Assembly: GCA_902788365.1 (NCBI GenBank)
Contig: CADAJN010000004.1
Span: 124,001 to 188,000, forward strand
Length of the DNA stretch: 64,000 bases
Reading direction: 5' to 3'
DNA from: an uncultured Pseudomonadota bacterium
GTDB lineage: Bacteria; Pseudomonadota; Alphaproteobacteria; RF32; CAG-239
Part shown: positions 34,835 to 42,339 of the stretch, piece by piece
Numbering within the stretch: position 1 is the stretch's first letter
Layout of the letters: each line of letters starts with the position of its first letter
Program-made: the position numbers and the translations under genes
Notes under the pieces: generated by a model
Told to the model about the DNA's origin: nothing
Seen by the model: only the letters and a program-made list of their open reading frames with translations
Database searches by the model: none

Positions 34835-34864
34835 AAAAGCCGGACTAAACTCCGGCTTTTGTTT
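34835..34864 (+). terminator. Terminator of hydE
   Basis: A 10-base stem AAAAGCCGGA/TCCGGCTTTT with a 6-base loop and a T-rich tail. Confidence 0.88.
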
Positions 34865-35088
34865 TATTCAATGACAATGCGAATGGATTTGCCGTAAAAG
34901 GCCAATAAACGTTTCAAAAAACTATAAGGCAAATATCGTCCGGCTTCCATACGTTTTAATAATTTTGTTTCTATATGGACTTGGGCTTGCAGTTCTTCTA
35001 AACTCAGTCCGCGTTCTTGACGCAACTGTTTAAGCTGTGGGCATATTTCCGCCAATGCTGCATTACTGATTAAATTTATACCACTCAT
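34864..35088 (-). CDS. Small helix-turn-helix protein
   Basis: A 74-residue protein with a Xre/HTH_25-like helix-turn-helix (about residues 18-60). LKQLRQERGLSLEELQAQ forms helices 1-2 and IETKLLKRMEAGRYLP the recognition helix, as in the N-terminus of RodZ. No other domain is attached. GAGGAGTTTATAACG precedes the ATG. It sits between hydE and hydG on the opposite strand, just downstream of the predicted terminator of the structured RNA. It could be a local regulator, or read-through could express it from the RNA promoter. Confidence 0.8.
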   Translation of the reverse strand: MSGINLISNAALAEICPQLKQLRQERGLSLEELQAQVHIETKLLKRMEAGRYLPYSFLKRLLAFYGKSIRIVIE

Positions 35089-35106
35089 CGTTATAAACTC
35101 CTCTTT

Positions 35107-35270
35107 TTATTATTATAAATAAAAAACCACCTTAAATCTCTTCAAGGTGGGGAGTTAACGACTGCTCAAAGACAGTCCGGCCTATTCAATATATTCAGCC
35201 GGCTCCCCATTTAGAGGAGTTATTTTCTTTGAGAGGAGCCGTTACACTCCGCCGACAATCTCTTGTCGGC
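35107..35270 (-). ncRNA. Candidate structured non-coding RNA between hydE and hydG
   Basis: No gene is seen at 35089-35406, but the minus strand has a complete transcription unit. A perfect TATAAT (35280-35275) lies about 7 bases before a hairpin GCCGACA/TTGTCGGC (35270-35251). After it, GGAGTGTAACG (35250-35240) pairs with CGTTAACTCC (about 35161-35152) to close a long arm. Inside, GGCTCC/GGAGCC and CCGGC/GCCGG hairpins form, and CTCAAAGA can pair with TCTTTGAG. A CCACCTT/AAGGTGG hairpin with TTTTTTATTT ends it (35147-35113). The size, about 160 nt, and the closed arm recall a 6S-like RNA, but a riboswitch for the downstream regulator gene is also possible. I do not recognise a known family. 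Confidence 0.6.
35113..35148 (-). terminator. Terminator of the structured RNA
   Basis: On the minus strand CCACCTT and AAGGTGG form the stem around a 10-base loop, then six T bases. It lies 25-60 bases before the start of the HTH gene. Confidence 0.75.
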
Positions 35271-35274
35271 AGAA

Positions 35275-35304
35275 ATTATATTAAAGTAATTACAACAAAA
35301 TTCA
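35275..35304 (-). promoter_or_regulatory. Promoter of the structured RNA
   Basis: On the minus strand TATAAT (35280-35275) is preceded by TTGAAT with a spacer of about 19 bases (or 16 if the overlapping TAATAT is used). The -10 box is perfect. The -35 spacing is not ideal. Confidence 0.55.
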
Positions 35305-35406
35305 AGCAAAAAAATGCACAACTCCGCAAGAGCCGAACAAAAAAGTGATTGCTTTTATGTCTGATTTGTGTAAAATGCGCCTTAAATTAAGAAATATAAG
35401 GATAAA

Positions 35407-36840
35407 ATGATGAATAAAATCGCTTATAATCCACAATCATTGGTGGCTGATGAGTTTATCAACCATGATGAAATTTTAGAGACATTAGCTTTTGCCGACG
35501 CACACAAAAGCGACTGGCAGATGATAGAAGAAATTATGCAAAAAGCCCGCAAACACAAAGGCTTAACGCATCGCGAAGCATCGGTTTTACTGGCTTGTGA
35601 AGATAAAGATGTGAACGCTGAAATTGAAAAGCTGGCTAAAGAAATCAAACTGGCTTATTACGGTAACCGTATTGTGTTATTCGCACCGCTGTATCTTTCC
35701 AATTATTGCGTTAACGGCTGCGTTTATTGTCCGTATCACGCCAAAAACAAGCATATTGCGCGCCGTAAGATGACGCAAGAAGAGATTAAGCGCGAAGTGA
35801 TTGCCCTGCAAGACATGGGACATAAGCGTTTGGCGATTGAACTGGGCGAAGATCCGGTCAATAACCCGATTGAATATGTGCTTGAGAGCATAAAAACCAT
35901 ATATTCCATTAAGCATAAAAACGGCGCCATTCGCCGTGTTAACGTCAATATTGCCGCCACAACGGTAGAAAACTATGCAAAGCTTAAACAAGCCGGTATC
36001 GGCACATATATCCTGTTTCAGGAAACATATAACCGCGAGTCATACGAAAAGTTGCATCCGACCGGACCAAAACACAACTACGCGTGGCATACCGAAGCCA
36101 TGGACCGAGCCATGCAAGGCGGCATTGATGATGTGGGTATCGGTGTTTTGTTCGGGCTTTCAACCTATCGCTATGAATTTGCCGGCCTATTGATGCATGC
36201 CGAACATTTGGAAGCCGTGCACGGTGTTGGGCCGCACACCATCAGTGTGCCGCGTTTGCGCCATGCCGACGATATTGATACGGCAGATTTTCAAGATTGT
36301 ATCAGTGACGACATTTTTGCTAAAATTGTCGCTTGTATCAGAATTTCCGTGCCTTATACAGGTATGATTGTTTCTACCCGCGAAAGCAAACAAACCCGCG
36401 AACGCGTTTTGCAACTCGGAATTTCACAAATTTCCGGCGGCTCTAAAACTTCTGTCGGCGGTTATGCCGAGCCGGAACCGGAAGATGAAAATTCCGCTCA
36501 ATTTGACGTGATTGATAATCGCACATTAGATGAAGTTCTCTGCTGGCTGATGCAAATCGGTTATGTGCCGAGCTTTTGCACCGCTTGCTATCGCGAAGGA
36601 CGCACCGGCGACAGATTTATGGAACTTTGTAAATCTAAGCAAATTCACAATTGTTGCCACCCGAATGCGTTATTGACTTTACAGGAATATTTAACCGATT
36701 ATGCCTCTCCTAAAACAAAAGCGGTTGGCGAAGCCTTGATTGCGCGTGAAGTCAAAGGCTTATCTCCGGCCATGGCAAAATATGTGTTGCAACATTTGGA
36801 CGATATTCGCCAAGGTCGCGGCCGCGACTTTTATGTGTAA
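35407..36840 (+). CDS. hydG: [FeFe] hydrogenase maturase HydG (radical SAM tyrosine lyase)
   Basis: A 477-residue radical-SAM enzyme that cleaves tyrosine to give CO and cyanide for the H-cluster. The SAM-cluster cysteines are C101-x3-C105-x2-C108 (NYCVNGCVYCPY). The C-terminal cluster motif is C391-x2-C394-x22-C417, the exact HydG spacing, which separates it from ThiH. GLSTYRYE and QISGGSKTSVGGY are further family marks. It is a cytosolic partner of HydE and HydF. An AAGGATAAA site precedes the tandem ATG ATG start. An ABC-F gene follows 20 bases downstream and may be co-transcribed. Confidence 0.96.
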   Translation: MMNKIAYNPQSLVADEFINHDEILETLAFADAHKSDWQMIEEIMQKARKHKGLTHREASVLLACEDKDVNAEIEKLAKEIKLAYYGNRIVLFAPLYLSNYCVNGCVYCPYHAKNKHIARRKMTQEEIKREVIALQDMGHKRLAIELGEDPVNNPIEYVLESIKTIYSIKHKNGAIRRVNVNIAATTVENYAKLKQAGIGTYILFQETYNRESYEKLHPTGPKHNYAWHTEAMDRAMQGGIDDVGIGVLFGLSTYRYEFAGLLMHAEHLEAVHGVGPHTISVPRLRHADDIDTADFQDCISDDIFAKIVACIRISVPYTGMIVSTRESKQTRERVLQLGISQISGGSKTSVGGYAEPEPEDENSAQFDVIDNRTLDEVLCWLMQIGYVPSFCTACYREGRTGDRFMELCKSKQIHNCCHPNALLTLQEYLTDYASPKTKAVGEALIAREVKGLSPAMAKYVLQHLDDIRQGRGRDFYV

Positions 36841-36860
36841 ACGCGCCTTAAGGAAACAAC

Positions 36861-38672
36861 ATGGCTGTTGAAGCACCCATATATACCCTCAAAGATGTTC
36901 GCCTGAGTTTTGGATTAAACCCGCTGTTTACGGGGGTTGATTTATACATCAGCCGCGGCGATAAAATTTGTTTGGTCGGGCGCAACGGCTGCGGAAAATC
37001 TACTTTACTGAAAATCATTGCCGGTGATTTGGAACCCGATGACGGCGAAATTTTTATGCAACCCGGTGCGCGCGTCGGCTATATGCCGCAAGAACCTGAC
37101 TTTGGCTCGTGTCAAACATTGCGTGAAGTGGTGGAAAGCGGTCTGCCGGCTGAAGAAGCGCATCAAACCTTTCGTGCCGACCAACTGATTGAATATTTTG
37201 ACATTAACGAAACGCAACATCCCGATGTGGCTTCCGGCGGTGAAAAACGTAAAGCTGCCCTCGCCCGCGCACTGATTAACGAGCCGGATATTTTGCTTTT
37301 AGACGAACCGACCAACCATTTGGATATTGCGGCGATTGAAAAGTTGGAAGAAATCATTAAAAAATTTACCGGCGCGGTCATTGTTATCAGCCACGACCGT
37401 GCCTTTTTAAACCATATATCACAAACTACATTTTGGCTTGATCGCGGCGTTTTACGTCGCAATAACAAAGGCTTTGCTTATTTTGAAGCATGGCAAGACC
37501 AGATGATTGAGCAAGAAATTATTGAACAAAAGGCGCTCAATAAAAAAATTGCCGAAGAAACAGAGTGGTTGCATAAAGGTGTGACGGCGCGACGCAAACG
37601 TAATATGGGACGCTTGCGGCGATTGCAACAATTGCGGCAGGAACGACGTGAACAAATTAAAACCGTCGGCTCGGTTAATATGGAAATTGAAATGCCTGAT
37701 ATGCGCTCAAAACTGGTGATTGAAGCCAAGCATATTTATAAGAGTTTCGGGGCGCGCGACATTGTCAAAGATTTTTCAATTCGCGTTATGAAAGGCAATA
37801 AACTTGGTATTGTGGGACCAAACGGTTCGGGCAAAACCACGTTGCTAAAGTTGCTGACTAAAAAATTAGCGCCGGATTCCGGATTTGTGCGGATCGGCAA
37901 AAACTTAGAAGAAGCATACTTTGACCAAAATCGGCTGACTTTGGATCCGAAAAAGACACTTTGGAAAACACTGTGTAATGAAGGGGATCATATTTGGGTG
38001 CGCGGTCATTTTCGCCATGTGGTGGCTTATTTGAAAGATTTTTTATTTAAACCGGAACAGGCTCAATGTCCGGTTTCGGCACTTTCCGGCGGTGAAAAAA
38101 ATCGCTTGATGTTGGCAGTGGCGTTGGCGCGACCATCTAACTTTTTGGTGCTGGACGAACCGACCAATGATTTGGATATGGATACGCTGGATTTGTTGCA
38201 AGAAGTGTTAGACGAATATGAAGGCACCATCATTATTGTCAGCCACGACCGTGATTTTATGGATAAGGTTGCTACATCACTGCTTTATATGAAAGGTGAC
38301 GGCACGGTTTTTGAGCACGTCGGCACCTATACGGATTTGTTGGAAAAACTAAAAAGCCAAAATATTAAGATTGAAGCTAAAAAAGCACCGACAACACCGG
38401 CAAACAAGCCGCGCGAGAAAAATAAAACAGTTAAGCTCAGCTATAAAGAACAATATTTACTGGAACACTTGCCGCAAGAAATTGAAACGCTGGAACAAGA
38501 AATTAAAGCAATTGAAATAGCGCTCGGTAATCCGAATTTATATACCGATGATCCGCAAAAGTTTGATGAATTAACAGTGGCGTTGGCGGCCCATAAACAG
38601 GCTGTTGAACAAAAAGAAACACAATGGCTTGAGATTCAATTAAAAATTGAAGAAATACAAACAACCGATTGA
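36861..38672 (+). CDS. ABC-F family ATPase (Uup-like)
   Basis: A 603-residue soluble protein with two ABC domains. The first has Walker A GRNGCGKST (40-48) and VASGGEKRKAALARAL, and the second has GPNGSGKTT (about 318-326) and LSGGEKNRLMLA. An arm-rich linker (RRKRNMGRLRRLQQL) separates them. The C-terminal 90 residues form a basic linker and coiled coil (ETLEQEIKAIE), as in Uup. ABC-F proteins act on ribosomes. Uup is linked to DNA and ribosome maintenance. Its AAGGAAACAAC site and 20-base gap suggest a shared transcript with hydG. Confidence 0.92.
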   Translation: MAVEAPIYTLKDVRLSFGLNPLFTGVDLYISRGDKICLVGRNGCGKSTLLKIIAGDLEPDDGEIFMQPGARVGYMPQEPDFGSCQTLREVVESGLPAEEAHQTFRADQLIEYFDINETQHPDVASGGEKRKAALARALINEPDILLLDEPTNHLDIAAIEKLEEIIKKFTGAVIVISHDRAFLNHISQTTFWLDRGVLRRNNKGFAYFEAWQDQMIEQEIIEQKALNKKIAEETEWLHKGVTARRKRNMGRLRRLQQLRQERREQIKTVGSVNMEIEMPDMRSKLVIEAKHIYKSFGARDIVKDFSIRVMKGNKLGIVGPNGSGKTTLLKLLTKKLAPDSGFVRIGKNLEEAYFDQNRLTLDPKKTLWKTLCNEGDHIWVRGHFRHVVAYLKDFLFKPEQAQCPVSALSGGEKNRLMLAVALARPSNFLVLDEPTNDLDMDTLDLLQEVLDEYEGTIIIVSHDRDFMDKVATSLLYMKGDGTVFEHVGTYTDLLEKLKSQNIKIEAKKAPTTPANKPREKNKTVKLSYKEQYLLEHLPQEIETLEQEIKAIEIALGNPNLYTDDPQKFDELTVALAAHKQAVEQKETQWLEIQLKIEEIQTTD

Positions 38673-38690
38673 TTTTAATATATAATATAA

Positions 38691-38718
38691 AACCTCCGAT
38701 TTATCGGAGGCTTTTTTT
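38691..38718. terminator. Terminator between the ABC-F gene and the gene at 38732
   Basis: A stem CCTCCGAT/ATCGGAGG with a short loop and a T-run on the plus strand. It serves the ABC-F gene and lies just after the stop of the convergent gene. Confidence 0.85.
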
Positions 38719-38731
38719 TACAATCAAGGTT

Positions 38732-39868
38732 TTATTCCAATTCATCACCCTGTTGTTCAAACAATGCAATATTGCAAACATAGCGAATTTTCAGGTTTGT
38801 TTTGGTATTAGCACCATAAAACTGACCTCGACCATCTACATAATCGCCTTTCAACTCATCTCCGCCCATTTTTTTGAAAATGGCATTTATATCCGATAAA
38901 ACCGGACGCAAATGCGCATCATCAGTGGATTTTTTCACACGCCAATTATGCCCTTTATATGGCAAAAGCTTGTTCTTAGCATACTTTTGCGCTGTGTTAA
39001 GGGGAATACGAGCCTGTTCATCGGTATAATACACCACCATTTCATAAGGCTGATTTTGGTGTATATAAGGCACAACCACGCCGACAGGTTTTACTCCGGC
39101 TTCTTCCTGCAATTTATAGGGAGAGCGAGCGTAAATATTGTTGACTAAATACAACAAATCATAGTCATACTGCTTACCGTATTTGAGCTTTTCAATCTGC
39201 TCTTGAACAGCAACTTCAGGCGATGGTGCAACCGGCGGCATAATAGCCTCCGTTTCTGTTTGAGAAGACATCATTGTTGCCGGCTTTTTGGAAACCGTTG
39301 CCACAACAGTTGCCGACGCCACATCAGTTAGCGTTTTTTGACGCGGCGGACGTCCCAGCTTTTTACCATATTTGCTATAACCTTTGCGCGGGGAAACTTC
39401 CGCTGCGACTTTCGGTTTAGGCTTTATAGTCGTTTTGGGCGACTTTTTCGTCTTTTTAGCACACGCAATTCCTTTCCGACGTGGCTTTTTAGGCGTTACC
39501 GACGGTGCAAGTTGGACATCATCACCATTCAGTTCACCTTCACCGACTTTGGTTTCGGCGGCAGGTGTTTCTTCGGGCGATGTCGGCGAAACAACCACAG
39601 TTTGCGTATTACTCTCGGCCTGAGCCAACAAATCAACAACAGACTTTTCTTCATGTTGTGCCAGTTCCATAATGACCTTTAATTTTTCAATTTCGGTCAT
39701 AATGTTTTGCAAACGGGCATTGACTTGTATTTCCCAGCCGAAATCCTCTAACAAAAACGGGTAATAAGATAACCACATCAATGTTAAACTCTTTACTTCA
39801 ATCGGAGACAACTCCAAGCTGCTGATTGTTTTCAACAAATCAGAAGCAATTTCCAGTTTAGGTTTCAT
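38732..39868 (-). CDS. Unknown protein with basic AT-hook-like linker and family C-domain
   Basis: A 378-residue protein not recognised. The N-terminal 65 residues are helical (LELSPIEVKSLTLMWLSYYPF). The middle is a long disordered Lys/Pro/Thr/Glu-rich linker that includes KPRRKG, KPKPK and SKYGKKLGRPPRQK. The GRPP core recalls an AT-hook. The C-terminal domain, from about residue 250, has YDYDLLYLVNN, KPVGVVVPY, INAIFKKMGGDELKGDY and LKIRYV, and appears related to the genes at 31760 and 40034. The gene at 40034 even begins with the same SKYGKK. The start is the ATG at 39868, because a promoter (39928-39956) overlaps any longer reading. No Shine-Dalgarno site is visible. Confidence 0.7.
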   Translation of the reverse strand: MKPKLEIASDLLKTISSLELSPIEVKSLTLMWLSYYPFLLEDFGWEIQVNARLQNIMTEIEKLKVIMELAQHEEKSVVDLLAQAESNTQTVVVSPTSPEETPAAETKVGEGELNGDDVQLAPSVTPKKPRRKGIACAKKTKKSPKTTIKPKPKVAAEVSPRKGYSKYGKKLGRPPRQKTLTDVASATVVATVSKKPATMMSSQTETEAIMPPVAPSPEVAVQEQIEKLKYGKQYDYDLLYLVNNIYARSPYKLQEEAGVKPVGVVVPYIHQNQPYEMVVYYTDEQARIPLNTAQKYAKNKLLPYKGHNWRVKKSTDDAHLRPVLSDINAIFKKMGGDELKGDYVDGRGQFYGANTKTNLKIRYVCNIALFEQQGDELE

Positions 39869-39927
39869 AAGCGATAATAATATTAAAAATGATACAATGT
39901 TTATAATTATAAATTTTATCAATGGCA

Positions 39928-39956
39928 TATTAGAAAAAAACACAAATTAAGTCAAG
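39928..39956 (-). promoter_or_regulatory. Promoter of the gene at 38732
   Basis: On the minus strand TTGACT (39956-39951), 17 bases, TAATAT (39933-39928). The boxes are identical to those of hydE. The leader of about 50 bases contains TTATAATTATAA. Confidence 0.7.
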
Positions 39957-39979
39957 CGATATATATTCGGATAAAACAT

Positions 39980-40012
39980 AAAAAAAACCTTGCGGCACAT
40001 GCTACAAGGTCT
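39980..40012 (-). terminator. Terminator of the gene at 40034
   Basis: On the minus strand CCTTG and CAAGG enclose a 12-base loop and are followed by TTTTTTTT. Confidence 0.7.
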
Positions 40013-40033
40013 TTTAAGTTTAGTGAATTTTGT

Positions 40034-40513
40034 TCATTTCTTTTCAAATTTGCCGACATAGCGAATTTTGGCCTTTTCTACCTTACGATCGTAATAATCA
40101 CTTGACAAAGTATTAAACTTATTATCATCAAAACCGACTATCCAACAGCATTCCGGCATATAATTGCTACTCAGAGCAAAATAAGCTCCGCTTAAAATCG
40201 GCGCACCTAAAATTTTCAGTGCTTTGTTTAACTGTTTTTTAATCGGATACACTTTGTCGCACCAATCACGCTCGGGCAATCGGTTTTCTTCGGCAGAAAA
40301 GCGCAGAGTTTCTTCGGTTTCTTCCAGTTCAAAATATGTGCTATCTCCCTTAAATGGGAAAATGCCAATCGGATGTTGATGACGTCCTTCAATAAAACTC
40401 AAGCGTTGTGGTCGGCAATTTACTTCACACAGCAGATCAAAACGCAACATATTTTGCATATGCTTTTTGACAGGCTGTTTTTTGCTTTTCGGCTTTTTAC
40501 CATACTTACTCAT
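40034..40513 (-). CDS. Unknown protein, paralogue of the gene at 31760
   Basis: A 159-residue protein. The basic N-terminus (MSKYGKKPKSKKQ) is followed by MLRFDLLCEVN, HPIGIFPF, KILGAPILSGAYF and a C-terminal KAKIRYVGKF. The same motifs in the same order are in the gene at 31760. The upstream in-frame extension to 40615 is rejected because it would start inside the terminator of the M20 gene. GC content is near that of the core genome, unlike its paralogue at 31760, which suggests older acquisition or amelioration. AGGAG is 17 bases before the ATG, too far to be ideal. Function is unknown. Confidence 0.7.
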   Translation of the reverse strand: MSKYGKKPKSKKQPVKKHMQNMLRFDLLCEVNCRPQRLSFIEGRHQHPIGIFPFKGDSTYFELEETEETLRFSAEENRLPERDWCDKVYPIKKQLNKALKILGAPILSGAYFALSSNYMPECCWIVGFDDNKFNTLSSDYYDRKVEKAKIRYVGKFEKK

Positions 40514-40573
40514 ACATAAAAATAACCGTCTCCTGTGAACGGGAATAAAATTAATAACAATCTTAATTATATA

Positions 40574-40612
40574 AAAAACTGATGGCACGGTAGCAAAAAA
40601 ATACCGTGCCGT
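40574..40612 (-). terminator. Terminator of the M20 hydrolase gene
   Basis: On the minus strand GGCACGGTA and TACCGTGCC form a 9-base perfect stem and ATCAGTTTTTT follows. Confidence 0.85.
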
Positions 40613-40634
40613 CAAGAGCTCTTTTAATAGGTTT

Positions 40635-41741
40635 TTACTTCTTTGCCGCCAAATGCTTTAAAAATTTAATCTGAATATCGGCAATTTGCTTTACACTTTC
40701 AAGCTCCACATATTCGCCGGAGGCATGCATCCCCTCGCCTGTGCCAGAGTGCATGATTACGGTTGAGCCTTTAACGGCAAATGCACGAGAATCGGTCGCT
40801 CCGCCGATATGTTCAAATTCAATTTTACGTTCCATAATGTTTTCGGCAAAGCGTTTATAGTCCAATATATCCGGATTATCTTCATCCATAACCACCGGTG
40901 TTGAGGCGGATACAATTTTATAGCTGACACCGGTTGGCAGACATTTTTGCAAATTTTTCTGCAAATTTTCCACCGTAGAATCTTCAGTTAAACGAAAGTC
41001 CAAAAGCGCTTCGGCGTAGTTAGAAATAATGTTTGACACTTGCCCGCCTTCAATCTTGGCAAAATGCACCGTATCAATCCATTTATCGTTTGGCATTGGC
41101 AATTCAGCCGAAAAATACGGATAAATCCGGCGAATATTCTGCCATGCCTGCATTAATAACTCGTTTGCATCTACTCCGTCCCACGGCGTTGAACCATGCG
41201 CTTCTTTACCTTCGGCTATTAACTTCACAAACACCGGATTTTTACACTTGCTGACAATTTTCGTAATATCACCGCCGACGTCGTTATCAAGCACAATGCG
41301 CGCCTTAATTTCAGGATACGCCGCCAAAAACGACTCTGTTGATTTACTACCCTTTTCCTCATCGGTAGAAAGCACAACGCCGAATTTAAGCGGCAATTTG
41401 TGTGTTATCACATATTCCATGGAATTTAGTGCCACAGCGGCAAATGATTTCATATCTAATGTGCCGCGACCGAACATTTTACCGTTGTCAATGCGCGGCT
41501 CAAACATTTCATCGGTAGCCGGCACCACATCAATATGCCCCAACACCAAAACATCAAAATCCAATGTATCCGCATTGCGCAAGAACACCACCGGTGATGC
41601 ATCGCGTTGAAAAATTTCAACCTGTGCCGGTATATGTGCAAATTTATCTTTAATATATTGCGTTGCCTTTGCGATTTCAGCAGCATTACCGGTTTCGGTC
41701 CGAAAACGAATTAAATCTTCAATCGTAGCAATTAAATCCAT
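40635..41741 (-). CDS. M20 family metallohydrolase (ArgE/DapE-like)
   Basis: A 368-residue cytosolic amidohydrolase. Metal ligands and active-site residues are H69 and D71 in LGHIDVVP, D97 in GRGTLDMKSF, and E128-E129 in STDEEKGS. GGATDSRAF and the late MHASGEYVE provide the closing motifs. Acetylornithine deacetylase and succinyl-diaminopimelate desuccinylase share this pattern. No arginine or lysine genes flank it, so the substrate is open. It is a single gene with a good terminator; AGGAAATAATT precedes the ATG. Confidence 0.88.
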   Translation of the reverse strand: MDLIATIEDLIRFRTETGNAAEIAKATQYIKDKFAHIPAQVEIFQRDASPVVFLRNADTLDFDVLVLGHIDVVPATDEMFEPRIDNGKMFGRGTLDMKSFAAVALNSMEYVITHKLPLKFGVVLSTDEEKGSKSTESFLAAYPEIKARIVLDNDVGGDITKIVSKCKNPVFVKLIAEGKEAHGSTPWDGVDANELLMQAWQNIRRIYPYFSAELPMPNDKWIDTVHFAKIEGGQVSNIISNYAEALLDFRLTEDSTVENLQKNLQKCLPTGVSYKIVSASTPVVMDEDNPDILDYKRFAENIMERKIEFEHIGGATDSRAFAVKGSTVIMHSGTGEGMHASGEYVELESVKQIADIQIKFLKHLAAKK

Positions 41742-41832
41742 AATTATTTCCTTTCTTTTTGTTAAATTTTTACCATTTTTTTAATATATATACGGCATAG
41801 TAATTTAATAATAAGTAAAAAGGTGAAAAGAT

Positions 41833-42336
41833 ATGAAATCGTTTTTTATAGCCTTGTTGGCGATTTTGTTATATTGCGGAAGCGGGTTTGCGGCACCGAA
41901 TGAAGAAAGCGAAACGGGATTGGAATTGCCACGTATGGTTTCGTTGCGTTCCAGCCTAATTAACGCTCGTTCCGGTCCGGGTAATCGCTATCCGATAGAG
42001 TGGGTTTATAAACAACGCGGCGCACCGGTAGAAATTATTGCCGAGTTTGAACTATGGCGTAAAATTAAGGACTGGGAAGGTTCCGAGTCGTGGGTGCACA
42101 AGGCAATGTTAACCGGTCGGCGTTTTGTGCGCGTGGTTAATCCGGGCGAAAATAATATTTATGCCAAACCGGATATGGCTTCTGACGTAATTGCCAAGGC
42201 TGAAGACGGGGTGATTGGTGAAATTGATAAATGTCCAAGCAAAGACAGCATGTGCCTGATTAAATTTGACAGTGTGCGTGGATGGATGCCGCGTTCGGCT
42301 CTGTTTGGCGTTTATGCGGATGAGGTTATCAGATAA
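41833..42336 (+). CDS. Exported SH3-like domain protein
   Basis: A 167-residue protein with a signal peptide (cleaved near residue 20, GFAAP). Two SH3b-like repeats follow. The first is at about residues 37-92 with SLINARSGPGNRYP and WRKIKDWEGSESWVH, and the second at about 100-157 with NNIYAKPD and KFDSVRGWMP. The family (COG3807) is common in Alphaproteobacteria and thought to act in the periplasm near the wall. AGGTGAAAAGAT precedes the ATG. The Xer gene starts 4 bases after its stop, so they are co-transcribed. Confidence 0.88.
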   Translation: MKSFFIALLAILLYCGSGFAAPNEESETGLELPRMVSLRSSLINARSGPGNRYPIEWVYKQRGAPVEIIAEFELWRKIKDWEGSESWVHKAMLTGRRFVRVVNPGENNIYAKPDMASDVIAKAEDGVIGEIDKCPSKDSMCLIKFDSVRGWMPRSALFGVYADEVIR

Positions 42337-42339
42337 GAC

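Noticed and set aside
38732..39943. A longer reading of the 38732 gene starting at 39943 with a hydrophobic N-terminus that could look like a signal peptide
   Set aside because: That start would lie between or upstream of the -10 and -35 boxes (39928-39956), so the hydrophobic segment is leader and promoter DNA rather than protein.
40555..40612. A TTGACG-17-TACCGT promoter-like pair upstream of the gene at 40034
   Set aside because: The boxes fall inside the terminator stem of the M20 gene and the -10 box is poor. TATATAAT a little downstream is a better candidate, though its -35 box is weak.
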